Shown piece after piece: positions 1-6,726 of a DNA stretch of 8,061 nucleotides. A model generated the notes under the pieces. The model worked only from the letters and a program-made list of their open reading frames with translations, ran no database searches and had not been told where the DNA came from. Position 1 is the stretch's first letter; every line of letters starts with the position of its first letter. The translations under genes were made by a program, and so were the position numbers. The DNA comes from an uncultured Lachnospiraceae bacterium (GTDB lineage: Bacteria > Bacillota > Clostridia > Lachnospirales > Lachnospiraceae), in assembly GCA_946413945.1 (NCBI GenBank), contig CAMKMR010000068.1, positions 1 to 8,061 on the forward strand, written 5' to 3'.

Positions 1-237
1 CAGGCAGATATAATAAATGCTACCGTAGTCCGTCCTGAATGTGTTGAAACTACAGCTTTAGGAGCTGCATATCTGGCAGGGCTTGCTACAGGATACTGGG
101 AAAACAGGCAGGAGATCATGGTCAATGCAGGAATAGACAGAATCTTTAATCCAGAGTTAACAGACCAAGATAGAGAAAGAAAGATAAAGGGTTGGAAGAA
201 AGCTGTAAATAAGGCTTTTGACTGGGCTGAAGAGTAA
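1..237 (+). CDS. glpK: Glycerol kinase, C-terminal 78 residues (5' end outside window)
   Basis: The frame is open from the first base and stops at TAA 235-237, so the gene starts left of the window. The 78 visible residues match the C-terminus of FGGY-family glycerol kinases. The stretch RPECVETTALGAAYLAGLA (residues 11-29 of the fragment) corresponds to the conserved RPxxxExTALGAAxLAGLA helix of GlpK, followed by a GYW and a terminal GWKKAVxxAxxW helix as in E. coli GlpK. The enzyme makes sn-glycerol-3-phosphate from glycerol and ATP in the cytoplasm. The catalytic and nucleotide-binding parts lie outside the window, so function is inferred from this C-terminal signature. Two hairpins follow the stop, and the next gene is convergent, so glpK ends its transcription unit here. 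The closest alternative would be another FGGY carbohydrate kinase, but the match to GlpK is better than to xylulokinase-type ends. Confidence 0.93.
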   Translation, partial: QADIINATVVRPECVETTALGAAYLAGLATGYWENRQEIMVNAGIDRIFNPELTDQDRERKIKGWKKAVNKAFDWAEE

Positions 238-250
238 ATAGTATAAACTA

Positions 251-291
251 AAAAATGAAAGGGTGTTGCAATGCGACATCCTTTCATTTTT
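251..291. terminator. Bidirectional intrinsic terminator between convergent genes
   Basis: Arms 251-266 (AAAAATGAAAGGGTGT) and 276-291 (ACATCCTTTCATTTTT) form a 16-bp stem with one G-U wobble and a 9-base loop at 267-275. The right arm ends in a run of five T for glpK. Read on the minus strand, the left arm plus the adjoining A-run gives six T for the glycerophosphotransferase gene. It can therefore serve both converging genes. Confidence 0.85.
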
Positions 292-295
292 CATA

Positions 296-313
296 GTGCG
301 CCTGGCGGCGCAC
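296..313. terminator. GC-rich hairpin next to the 3' end of the wall-polymer operon
   Basis: Arms GTGCGCC (296-302) and GGCGCAC (307-313) pair perfectly over 7 bp around the loop TGGC. On the + strand it is followed by GTTTATTTT, so it may be a second, back-up terminator for glpK. On the minus strand it lies 7 bases past the stop codon of the transferase gene, where no T-run follows; there it may act as an RNA 3'-end-stabilising stem before the terminator at 251-291. The role is inferred from position and structure. Confidence 0.55.
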
Positions 314-320
314 GTTTATT

Positions 321-2825
321 TTAATCTGCAAGATGTGACAGCAGGCGTTCGCTGGCCTTTCCGTCGCAATTTGATAAATATTTATCTCTTATCAGAGAGA
401 CATTTTTTATTCTGTCCTTATCTGATTCATAAATCCTTTCTATAAATTCAGCAGGATTTTTTGCAATGATAGAAGAAAATTCCTTTTCATAATCGATCAA
501 TGCTTCGGCTTTTTCAGGATAAAAGGCAATGTCAGGTGTATAAAGGATCAGCTTTTTATCTGTTGAAAGGACACTGAAAGCCTTAGTCACATAGTCAGAA
601 ACGATTATATCGCAGGCATTAAGAAGTCTTACTTCAGAAATTTCTTTGATCCGCATATCATCTTGTTTTAGATCTTCAGCAGCTAGATTATTTATATTGT
701 CAATCCTTCTTAAAGCAGGGCTGACTGCAAATCCCTGTAGATATTCAGGTATAAGTTCTGAATCACTTGTCTTTACGATACAGATATAGTCACTTGCAAA
801 TTCCTCATAAATAGTTGTAAGAAGGTGAGAAAGCATGCTGTGAAGCCCAGGTCGGTTCTTACATAAAAATAAGATCTTCTTTTTTCCTTTTGATTCAGGA
901 ATAAGACATTCGAGCTGCTTTTTTGCGTGCTTTATAAATGGCTTATCAAAGAACATATCTGTATAAATGTTACCGAGACAATTCACGATACCATTTTCTT
1001 TTAAAGGATAGTTGTAGCTGATAAGGTCAGTTAGATTTCCATCCTTATCTGAAAATGAACCTTTAAATGATGAAATGATCTCATCATATTTTGAGTTGAT
1101 AGGAAAATTCTCACAGTCATAACGGTTGAAGGCTATGACTCTTTCTTTTCTATTGTTCCAGCCTTTAAATACAGGCAGAAGTTCAGGAGTGACCTGTATA
1201 AGCTTTGTCTCAGGGCGGATATCAAACATTCTAAGAAGATAAGGCTCTCCGGCAGATAAGATGAATTCAGATCTGGCTAGCTTTTTAATATATTCTTTCA
1301 TGGAAAGATCATTTTTAGAAAAGTCATCTATGATTGAAAGATTCTTATATTTATCAGCATGCTTGATTATCTCATGGAATACAGAAGTATCTGAATACTC
1401 ATCAAGAACAAGAGCAATCTGTCCTTTGATCACAGGAAGGCTGGATTCATTTATATAATACTTTTTAACGTTATCTTTTAACTTGCTAAAGAACTGCATT
1501 AGATCTGTATATTCATAGTAAGGCCTTGATGAATCAGGTATACCGGTATAGTCTCCTGAAAGCGGCTGGCTGCGTTTATACTTCTCAATATCATTTCCAA
1601 AGAAATTCTCGATGATCCTTTCAGTGGCATGACCATCGCAGCTGGACATGAATTTTTCTCTGAATCTATGGACGGCATCCTTATCAAAACGCTCATCAAT
1701 GTGGTCTATATAATCCAGCATTTCCTTATTAGTGTAGCAGATCGGACCAGGAGTAAGTTCATGGTAATCATAATAGAAACCTCTCCAGTCAAAATAGTTA
1801 GCCAGATCATAGGCATAGAAGATCATTGGCTTTTCAAAAAGAGAGTATTCAAAGATCAGCGATGAATAATCTGAAATGCATATATCTGTCACAGTAATTA
1901 ATTCATCTATAGTCATAAGCCCTGTAAGATCAATGGCAAATTCCCTTAAGTCATAAGGAACCTCAGGAGGGCGTTTAACAAATGGATGATGGTTAAAAAG
2001 GAGCACATAGTCATCAGAAAGATGTTCTTTAAACATTCGGATATTCAGCATATCCGGCGACTTGGCTGTATTTACATGACCTCTGAAAGTAGGTGCGTAG
2101 AGGATCACTTTCTTTCCTTTTGCATTAGGGAAAATCTCATATAATCTTTCTCTGGAAGATGTGATAAAATTATCATCATAAAAGATATCAGTACGGCTTA
2201 TTCCTAAGGCTTTAACACAATCCTTACGCTTTTCTTTACCCATTGCTTCGATATAGGCCCATCTTACTTCGGGACTGCTGACTGTAACAATGTCATAGTC
2301 AGGATGGAGAGGGAATTTCCTCATTTCATCGGCATCCATACCAAACTTTTTCTCAGCAATAGAAAATCCAAATTTTTTAAATGCACCTGCCCCGTGCCAA
2401 AGGTTGATTATATGCTGACCTTTTCTTTTCTTCAGGGCACCTGTAAAGTTGTAGCTGTCATTATAGATAAGATATTTGGCAGTTGCAGCATCCTTAAGAA
2501 AAGCCTGCTGTCTTCTATATAATTCATTCTGAGATACAGAACCCTTTAAAAGAAAATGTACGTGGATATCTAAGTTATATTTCTTTACAAGAGTATTGTA
2601 TAAAAGTCTGTCAGAATTAGAAAGTTCATCTGCCTGGAGTTCGAAGAAGATAACTTTATCATCTTTGATAGGCTTTAAGCAGGCTTTTTTATACTGTACA
2701 GGTATCAGTATTTTAAAGAAGCAGAACTTCTTTATATCTCTTTTAAATATAAAGAAGTCCTTTAAGAATTTAATATGAAAAGCTGCCTTCTTTGAACTTG
2801 AAGGTATATATTTTTTTAAACTCAT
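321..2825 (-). CDS. CDP-glycerol-type polyol-phosphate transferase with two tandem transferase domains
   Basis: This 834-residue protein resembles the TagB/TagF/TarF CDP-glycerol glycerophosphotransferase family, which transfers polyol-phosphate from a CDP-polyol to a growing wall or capsular polymer at the inner face of the membrane. Domain 1 (about residues 50-410) has the family motifs: NLWHGAG at 141-147 with the expected catalytic H144, YAPTFRG at 243-249, HHPF at 279-282 with H280, and the nucleotide-binding block TDICISDYSSLIFEY at 313-327. Domain 2 (about 465-834) repeats the same order: FLCKNRPG at 653-660, ACDIIVSDYVTKAF at 737-750, and NCDGKASERLL at 819-829, which parallels SCDGHATERII at 395-405. 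Both catalytic histidines are missing from domain 2, so it is probably non-catalytic. No membrane segment or signal peptide is evident; a basic, aromatic N-terminus (1-50) could associate with membrane. The ATG overlaps the TGA of the upstream gene. It is the last gene of the operon. The acceptor and polyol are unknown. Confidence 0.87.
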   Translation of the reverse strand: MSLKKYIPSSSKKAAFHIKFLKDFFIFKRDIKKFCFFKILIPVQYKKACLKPIKDDKVIFFELQADELSNSDRLLYNTLVKKYNLDIHVHFLLKGSVSQNELYRRQQAFLKDAATAKYLIYNDSYNFTGALKKRKGQHIINLWHGAGAFKKFGFSIAEKKFGMDADEMRKFPLHPDYDIVTVSSPEVRWAYIEAMGKEKRKDCVKALGISRTDIFYDDNFITSSRERLYEIFPNAKGKKVILYAPTFRGHVNTAKSPDMLNIRMFKEHLSDDYVLLFNHHPFVKRPPEVPYDLREFAIDLTGLMTIDELITVTDICISDYSSLIFEYSLFEKPMIFYAYDLANYFDWRGFYYDYHELTPGPICYTNKEMLDYIDHIDERFDKDAVHRFREKFMSSCDGHATERIIENFFGNDIEKYKRSQPLSGDYTGIPDSSRPYYEYTDLMQFFSKLKDNVKKYYINESSLPVIKGQIALVLDEYSDTSVFHEIIKHADKYKNLSIIDDFSKNDLSMKEYIKKLARSEFILSAGEPYLLRMFDIRPETKLIQVTPELLPVFKGWNNRKERVIAFNRYDCENFPINSKYDEIISSFKGSFSDKDGNLTDLISYNYPLKENGIVNCLGNIYTDMFFDKPFIKHAKKQLECLIPESKGKKKILFLCKNRPGLHSMLSHLLTTIYEEFASDYICIVKTSDSELIPEYLQGFAVSPALRRIDNINNLAAEDLKQDDMRIKEISEVRLLNACDIIVSDYVTKAFSVLSTDKKLILYTPDIAFYPEKAEALIDYEKEFSSIIAKNPAEFIERIYESDKDRIKNVSLIRDKYLSNCDGKASERLLSHLAD

Positions 2826-3883
2826 TTGATCATATCCCTTAATATTTCTATGGTACGAGGAAGACCTTTTGTCATATCGTAATTAGTTTTAAACGAAAGT
2901 TCATTTCTTAATTTTGAACTATCTAAAGTTGCTTTGCTGGCAGTTGAATAGCCGGCACGTTCAATCTGATCAGGAAGTTCAAAAACCACCTTTGTATTTG
3001 CATGATCAGCAATGATCTTTGCAAGATCGCGTAAAGTGATGTCGGATGCAGGGTCTGACACATTATAAGCCTCGCCTGTTTTTCCTTTTGCAAGTATTGT
3101 AAGGATCCCAGCTACAGCATCAGCAACATAAGTATATGAATATAGCTGAGTGCCTTCAGATTTTAAGACGATATCTTCTTTTGCAACGCCCTTTTTAATA
3201 AACTGGGAGATGGCTTTTGAATCTGAAAGAAGCATGCTTGGTCCATAAATCCTTGAAAGACGAGGAATAACAATATCCATATCATATTGGCTGATGTAAG
3301 ACTGACAAAGAGCTTCTCCACAACGCTTACTTTCAGGATAGCCGGCTCGTGCAGTATTAGAATCAATATAGCCGAGATAATCCTCCGCAAACTGATCTGT
3401 ATCACCTTTGTTTTCACCATAAATTTCAACGGATGATAAAAAGACAAAACGTTTTGTCTTGTGATCCCTGCCATATTTAAGAAGATTGTTGGTTCCGATT
3501 ATATTTGTAGTAATAGTTCCAACCGGATCAGTAGAATACTGTATTGGGTGGGTATTGCTTGCTCCGTGGATGATATAGTCTACATCTTTATCTAAGTTGA
3601 TAGGATCATTTATATCTCCTGCGACAAAAACAAATAAAGGAGAATCTTTGTAGGCATTGAAGCGCTCCATGGCTCTATCTTTATTTCGGCCAAGAGCAAA
3701 TATCATGCAGTTTAAGTTTTCTTTGATATTTTTTTCCATAAGCACATCTATAAGAAAACTGCCAACCATTCCGCTGGCTCCGGAAATCATTATAGATGAG
3801 TTTTTTAAAAGCTCCCAATTGATAGGAAGTGAAGATACATAGTTCAGATCTTCTTTATATAAAGGATTATCTTGTAAATTCAT
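2822..3883 (-). CDS. NAD(P)-dependent extended SDR epimerase/dehydratase/reductase
   Basis: This 353-residue cytoplasmic protein is of the extended short-chain dehydrogenase type used on nucleotide sugars. Numbered from the chosen start, the Rossmann glycine motif is GASGMVG at 35-41. HGASN at 106-110 is the usual NAD-binding strand, SSVEIYG at 150-156 carries the catalytic serine region, and YPESK at 182-186 gives the catalytic Tyr182 and Lys186. RLSRIYGP at 208-215 and the C-terminal half (YTYVADAV at 250-257, EAYNVSD at 271-277) are typical of substrate-binding parts in UDP/CDP-sugar epimerases and dehydratases. A GTG at 3895-3893 would add four residues, but ATG 3883-3881 is preferred because GAGG lies 6 bases before it and overlaps the GTG. 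It starts 18 bases after the cytidylyltransferase stop. The likely substrate is the sugar or sugar-phosphate moiety handled by that enzyme. TarIJ-type loci use an alcohol dehydrogenase of another fold here, so the exact reaction is open. Confidence 0.85.
   Translation of the reverse strand: MNLQDNPLYKEDLNYVSSLPINWELLKNSSIMISGASGMVGSFLIDVLMEKNIKENLNCMIFALGRNKDRAMERFNAYKDSPLFVFVAGDINDPINLDKDVDYIIHGASNTHPIQYSTDPVGTITTNIIGTNNLLKYGRDHKTKRFVFLSSVEIYGENKGDTDQFAEDYLGYIDSNTARAGYPESKRCGEALCQSYISQYDMDIVIPRLSRIYGPSMLLSDSKAISQFIKKGVAKEDIVLKSEGTQLYSYTYVADAVAGILTILAKGKTGEAYNVSDPASDITLRDLAKIIADHANTKVVFELPDQIERAGYSTASKATLDSSKLRNELSFKTNYDMTKGLPRTIEILRDMIK
2835..2840 (-). promoter_or_regulatory. Ribosome binding site for the transferase gene inside the preceding gene
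   Basis: On the minus strand, AAGGGA lies 9 bases before the ATG at 2825-2823, within the last codons of the dehydrogenase gene. The start and stop overlap as ATGA (2825-2822). This supports the chosen start and suggests translational coupling of the two products. Confidence 0.7.
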
Positions 3884-3901
3884 TTTGAACCTCACAATTA
3901 T

Positions 3902-4624
3902 TTACTTGATCCATGAATCCAGACCAGATGAAAGGTAGGCTTTAAATGTTTCTAAGTCGTCTTTTGTAGTGAGTTTTATATTTTTGTCGGAACCGGCCGC
4001 AAAGTAAAGGCGTTCTCCGAGTTCTACCATCATTGTATTAGTATATGAAGAACCGTATATTCCTATTCCTTCTTCAAAGGCTTTGTGATAAGACTTGTCA
4101 AGAAGTTCAAATTTATATGCCTGAGGCGTAGAAACACGTCTTAAAGTTTCTCTAGGAATATATTCAGTTGTGGAATTAGGATCATCTGGATCGATCTTAA
4201 AAATCTGTTCATTATAAGGAAGAGAAGTAACAGCGTTTCCCTTTTCTGTGCAGACTTTTATTACATCGGATAAGACACTGGCATCGATCATAGGTCTGAT
4301 TCCGTCATGGATAATGATGATGTCATCTGGCGAAGCCTTATCTTCAAGATTATAGACACCATTTCTTATTGATTCCTGGGCAGAATTGCCACCTTTAATT
4401 ACCCATTTTAATTTGTCAATATTGAACTGGCGAGCATAAGCTTTTGCAATCTCTTCCCAACCATCGATACATACAAGTTCAATAGCATCTATCATAGGAT
4501 GACGCTGAAAACCTTCCAGAGTATATATAAGGACCGGTTTATCATTTACATTAAGAAATTGTTTTGGGATGTCCTGGGCCATTCTTGAACCCACACCACC
4601 CGCAATAACTAAAGCGATATTCAT
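3902..4624 (-). CDS. IspD/TarI-family cytidylyltransferase (probable polyol- or sugar-phosphate cytidylyltransferase)
   Basis: This 240-residue protein has the complete IspD/TarI nucleotidyltransferase fold and length. IAGGVGSRM at 7-15 is the CTP-binding glycine-rich loop and PKQF at 20-23 holds the conserved lysine. GGNSAQESIRNG at 78-89 and HDGIRP at 106-111 form the nucleotide and metal site. RVSTPQAY at 163-170 and NIKLTTKDDLE at 215-225 complete the set. IspD makes CDP-methylerythritol in isoprenoid synthesis, while TarI/Bcs1-type relatives make CDP-ribitol for wall polymers. The operon with an SDR and a CDP-polyol-dependent transferase favours the second role, so I do not assign ispD. 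The start ATG (4624-4622) follows AAGGA with 10 bases between, and is first in the operon behind a candidate promoter at 4858-4830. The polyol could be ribitol, arabinitol, mannitol or glycerol; the sequence alone does not decide. Confidence 0.85.
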   Translation of the reverse strand: MNIALVIAGGVGSRMAQDIPKQFLNVNDKPVLIYTLEGFQRHPMIDAIELVCIDGWEEIAKAYARQFNIDKLKWVIKGGNSAQESIRNGVYNLEDKASPDDIIIIHDGIRPMIDASVLSDVIKVCTEKGNAVTSLPYNEQIFKIDPDDPNSTTEYIPRETLRRVSTPQAYKFELLDKSYHKAFEEGIGIYGSSYTNTMMVELGERLYFAAGSDKNIKLTTKDDLETFKAYLSSGLDSWIK

Positions 4625-4670
4625 GTTTTTTACTTCCTTACTGAGTAGGATTTTATAATTCTGACAAATG

Positions 4671-4723
4671 GCTTGTTTCGTTTTTAAAGAAACTTACACT
4701 GCCATAAAACACTCAGAACAAGC
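4671..4723 (-). repeat. Inverted repeats in the leader of the wall-polymer operon
   Basis: GCTTGTT (4671-4677) and AACAAGC (4717-4723) are perfect 7-bp arms. A shorter competing pair, GTTTC (4675-4679) with GAAAC (4689-4693), shares bases with the first arm, so the two stems are mutually exclusive. They would lie in the 5' leader RNA of the minus-strand operon, about 45-100 bases upstream of its first ATG. No T-run follows either stem in the minus direction, so a terminator is not supported. A regulatory role is speculation. Confidence 0.4.
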
Positions 4724-4776
4724 TAACTTACTGCATAAATTGCTTCTTACTGGTATTTTGTCATGTCATGAAGTAA

Positions 4777-4807
4777 CAAAGTTCTTACTTAAAGCAGGGG
4801 AACTTTG
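4777..4807 (-). repeat. 8-bp perfect inverted repeat near the 5' end of the minus-strand leader
   Basis: CAAAGTTC (4777-4784) and GAACTTTG (4800-4807) are exact reverse complements with a 15-base spacer. The element lies about 15-45 bases downstream of the expected minus-strand transcription start. It could be a leader-RNA hairpin or a regulator site. It lacks a terminator T-run on either strand. Confidence 0.45.
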
Positions 4808-4814
4808 GCACTTA

Positions 4815-4828
4815 TGACATTTATGTCA
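4815..4828. promoter_or_regulatory. Candidate operator dyad TGACAT-TT-ATGTCA
   Basis: A perfect 6+6 bp palindrome with a 2-base centre lies immediately downstream of the minus-strand -10 box, covering the expected transcription start. Two further TGTCA half-sites are directly repeated at 4759-4763 and 4764-4768. A repressor bound here would block the wall-polymer promoter. The binding protein is unknown and the assignment is inferred from symmetry and position. Confidence 0.4.
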
Positions 4829-4829
4829 G

Positions 4830-4858
4830 ATTATAATAATATCATAATATTTATACAA
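4830..4858 (-). promoter_or_regulatory. Candidate sigma-A promoter of the wall-polymer operon
   Basis: On the minus strand, TTGTAT (4858-4853) and TATAAT (4835-4830) are separated by exactly 17 bases. The -10 is perfect and the -35 keeps only the TTG. Transcription would start near 4823, giving a leader of about 200 nt before the ATG at 4624. Confidence 0.55.
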
Positions 4859-5024
4859 GAGGAGTTTTTTATATTACTTTATAATTTTAAGTGAATCAGA
4901 GGGGGAAGCTAAAGGATTCAATAAAAAATTCTTTAAAATCTTCATTTGAACTTAAAAAAATAACTTTAAAACATGAACAAGCAAAATAAAATTAAAAAAA
5001 AGTTGAAAAAACTGAATTTTTTTA

Positions 5025-5053
5025 TTTACAAAAATTGAACTGCAATGTATAAT
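5025..5053 (+). promoter_or_regulatory. Sigma-A promoter of gdhA
   Basis: TTTACA (5025-5030) and TATAAT (5048-5053) are separated by 17 bases. The -10 is consensus and the -35 matches five of six positions. The start site is expected near 5060, giving a leader of about 40 nt with AAAGGAGA (5086-5093) placed 8-9 bases before the ATG. The A/T tracts upstream may strengthen it, which fits the strong codon bias of the gene. Confidence 0.85.
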
Positions 5054-5101
5054 CAAGTCGTCCATTAATTTTGAAATAATTTATAAAAGGAGATTAAAGT
5101 T

Positions 5102-6448
5102 ATGTCATACGTTGATGAGGTATTTGAGCAGGTTAAAGCAAAGAATCCAGATCAGCCTGAGTTCTTACAGGCAGTTACAGAAGTTCTCAACTCACTTAGA
5201 CCAGTAGTTGAGCAGCATGAAGAGCAGTACAGAAAACTCGCTATCTTAGAGAGAATTACAGAGCCAGATCGTCAGATCATGTTCAGAGTTCCTTGGGTAG
5301 ATGATAAGGGACAGACACAGGTTAACCGTGGTTTCCGTGTACAGTTCAACAATGCCATTGGACCTTACAAGGGTGGATTAAGATTACATCCTTCAGTAAA
5401 CCTTTCAATCATCAAGTTCCTTGGTTTTGAGCAGGTTTTCAAGAACTCACTTACAACTCTTCCTATCGGTGGTGGTAAGGGTGGTTCTGACTTCGATCCT
5501 AAGGGTAAGTCAGACAACGAAATTATGAGATTCTGCCAGAGCTTTATGACAGAGCTTTACAAATATATCGGAGCTGACCAGGACGTTCCTGCCGGTGATA
5601 TCGGAACAGGTGCTCGTGAAATTGGTTTCATGTATGGTCAGTACAAGAGAATCAAGAACCTTTACGAAGGTGTTCTTACAGGTAAGGGACTTACATACGG
5701 TGGTTCACTTGCTCGTACAGAGGCTACAGGTTATGGTCTCGTATATTTAACAGAAGAAATGGTTAAGTGCCATGATGATAAGATGGAAGGTAAGACAGTA
5801 GCTGTTTCAGGTGCTGGTAACGTTGCAATCTATGCTATCCAGAAGGCTCAGCAGCTTGGTGCTAAGGTTGTTACATGTTCAGATTCAACAGGCTGGATCT
5901 ATGATCCAGAAGGAATCGACGTTGAACTTCTTAAGGATGTTAAGGAAGTTAAGAGAGCACGTCTTACAGAGTATGCTGCACAGCGTCCATCGGCTGAGTA
6001 TCATGAGAAGAAAGACGGTGAGCACGGCGTATGGCAGTACAAGGTAGACATCGCTCTTCCATGTGCTACACAGAACGAGCTTAACTTAGAAGATGCTAAG
6101 ATGCTTGTTGCTAACGGTGTTCAGTACGTTGCAGAAGGTGCTAACATGCCTACAACTCTTGATGCTACAGAGTACTTCCAGCAGAACGGTGTTAAGTTCG
6201 TTTGTGGTAAGGCTTCTAACGCAGGTGGTGTTGCAACATCAGCTCTTGAAATGAGCCAGAACTCAGAGAGACTTTCATGGACATTCGAAGAAGTTGATTC
6301 AAAGCTTAAGAATATCATGGTTGGTATCTATCACAACATCGATGATGCAGCTAAGGAATATGGCATGGAAGGCAACTATGTTGCTGGTGCTAATATCGCT
6401 GGTTTCAAGAAGGTTGTTGAAGCTATGATCGCTCAGGGCGTTTGCTAA
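5102..6448 (+). CDS. gdhA: NADP-type glutamate dehydrogenase
   Basis: This 448-residue protein is a full-length hexameric (type I) glutamate dehydrogenase. It interconverts 2-oxoglutarate plus ammonia with glutamate in the cytoplasm, the main ammonia-assimilating step in many anaerobes. The N-terminal substrate domain has GPYKGGLR at 87-94 (Lys90) and PIGGGKGGSDFDPKGKSD at 121-138 with the catalytic Lys126. PAGDIGTGAREIG at 163-175 carries Asp166. The Rossmann domain begins with SGAGNVA at 236-242. The second strand ends in TCSDSTG (258-264), resembling the NADP-preferring E. coli enzyme rather than NAD-type clostridial ones, so NADP use is inferred. GKASNAGGVATSALEMSQNS at 369-388 is the conserved C-terminal block. 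The start follows a strong AAAGGAG site. It has its own promoter and terminator. Lysine codons are mostly AAG and the gene is richer in GTT, GCT and CTT than its neighbours, as expected for very high expression. Confidence 0.97.
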   Translation: MSYVDEVFEQVKAKNPDQPEFLQAVTEVLNSLRPVVEQHEEQYRKLAILERITEPDRQIMFRVPWVDDKGQTQVNRGFRVQFNNAIGPYKGGLRLHPSVNLSIIKFLGFEQVFKNSLTTLPIGGGKGGSDFDPKGKSDNEIMRFCQSFMTELYKYIGADQDVPAGDIGTGAREIGFMYGQYKRIKNLYEGVLTGKGLTYGGSLARTEATGYGLVYLTEEMVKCHDDKMEGKTVAVSGAGNVAIYAIQKAQQLGAKVVTCSDSTGWIYDPEGIDVELLKDVKEVKRARLTEYAAQRPSAEYHEKKDGEHGVWQYKVDIALPCATQNELNLEDAKMLVANGVQYVAEGANMPTTLDATEYFQQNGVKFVCGKASNAGGVATSALEMSQNSERLSWTFEEVDSKLKNIMVGIYHNIDDAAKEYGMEGNYVAGANIAGFKKVVEAMIAQGVC

Positions 6449-6478
6449 TCCAAACCTAATATAGTATAGGAACTATTC

Positions 6479-6514
6479 AAATCCCGTAAGCCATGTGCTT
6501 ATGGGATTTTTTTT
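6479..6514 (+). terminator. Intrinsic terminator of gdhA
   Basis: Arms 6479-6491 (AAATCCCGTAAGC) and 6497-6509 (GCTTATGGGATTT) pair over 13 bp with one G-U wobble around the loop CATGT, followed by an eight-T run (6507-6514). It lies 30 bases after the gdhA stop. Confidence 0.93.
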
Positions 6515-6618
6515 ATGTTAAGCAAAAAGATTATATGTTACAATTAGTTTGTGTTGTATCGATGGTTTCTAGAAGAATTAAGTTGTATTGTCATAAAATG
6601 ATGAGGGTATTAGAGTGA

Positions 6619-6726
6619 ATATTGAAGAATGACATTCCTTTTGCTTCGGGAGATGTTTTTGAAAGTATTATCGAAGACCATTCAGAATATGATACTGATC
6701 ATGGAGAACGGATTGTTTCTAGATGA
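6619..6726 (+). pseudogene. Unrecognised protein fragment, probably decayed
   Basis: The frame encodes about 34 residues from TTG 6622 (KNDIPFASGDVF, then an acidic ESIIEDHSEYDTDHGE stretch) and stops at TGA 6724-6726. Its codons and acidic composition look like genuine protein. There is no good start: a GTG at 6615 in another frame reads MNIEE and then stops, and a single-base change would join it to this frame. The fragment overlaps the next one (6701-6811) in a different frame, so the two may be pieces of a single frameshifted gene. I do not recognise the family. Confidence 0.4.

Larger units (their letters stand above)
4625..5101. other. Divergent intergenic regulatory region (477 bp)
   Basis: This is the promoter region between the minus-strand wall-polymer operon and gdhA. 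It contains one sigma-A-like promoter on each strand, a dyad at the minus-strand start site, and two longer inverted repeats in the minus-strand leader. From about 4860 to 5024 it is very A/T-rich with long A-runs, which may act as an UP-like or bent-DNA element for gdhA. I found no tRNA and no coding frame with a convincing ribosome binding site. Confidence 0.7.

Noticed and set aside
263..445. Plus-strand open frame running through the terminator hairpins into the transferase gene
   Set aside because: It starts inside the terminator, is antisense to a clearly coding region and has no protein-like features.
3884..3895. GTG start adding four residues to the SDR
   Set aside because: The GTG is part of the GTGAGG ribosome site that is well placed for the ATG at 3883-3881.
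3902..4624. Annotation as ispD of the methylerythritol phosphate pathway
   Set aside because: The fold fits, but the tight operon with an extended SDR and a CDP-polyol-dependent transferase argues for a wall-polymer precursor enzyme. The residues seen do not settle the substrate.
5054..5101. Riboswitch or attenuator in the gdhA leader
   Set aside because: The leader from the strong promoter is only about 40 bases and shows no stable stem.
6545..6601. Short run FVLYRWFLEELSCIVIK before TGA 6599-6601
   Set aside because: It looks faintly protein-like, but it is short, has no start and matches nothing I know. It is mentioned only as part of the decayed stretch.
6565..6723. GTTTCTAGA repeated at 6565-6573 and 6715-6723 as possible insertion target duplication
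   Set aside because: Nine matching bases 150 bp apart in A/T-rich DNA, with no element structure between them, are not convincing.
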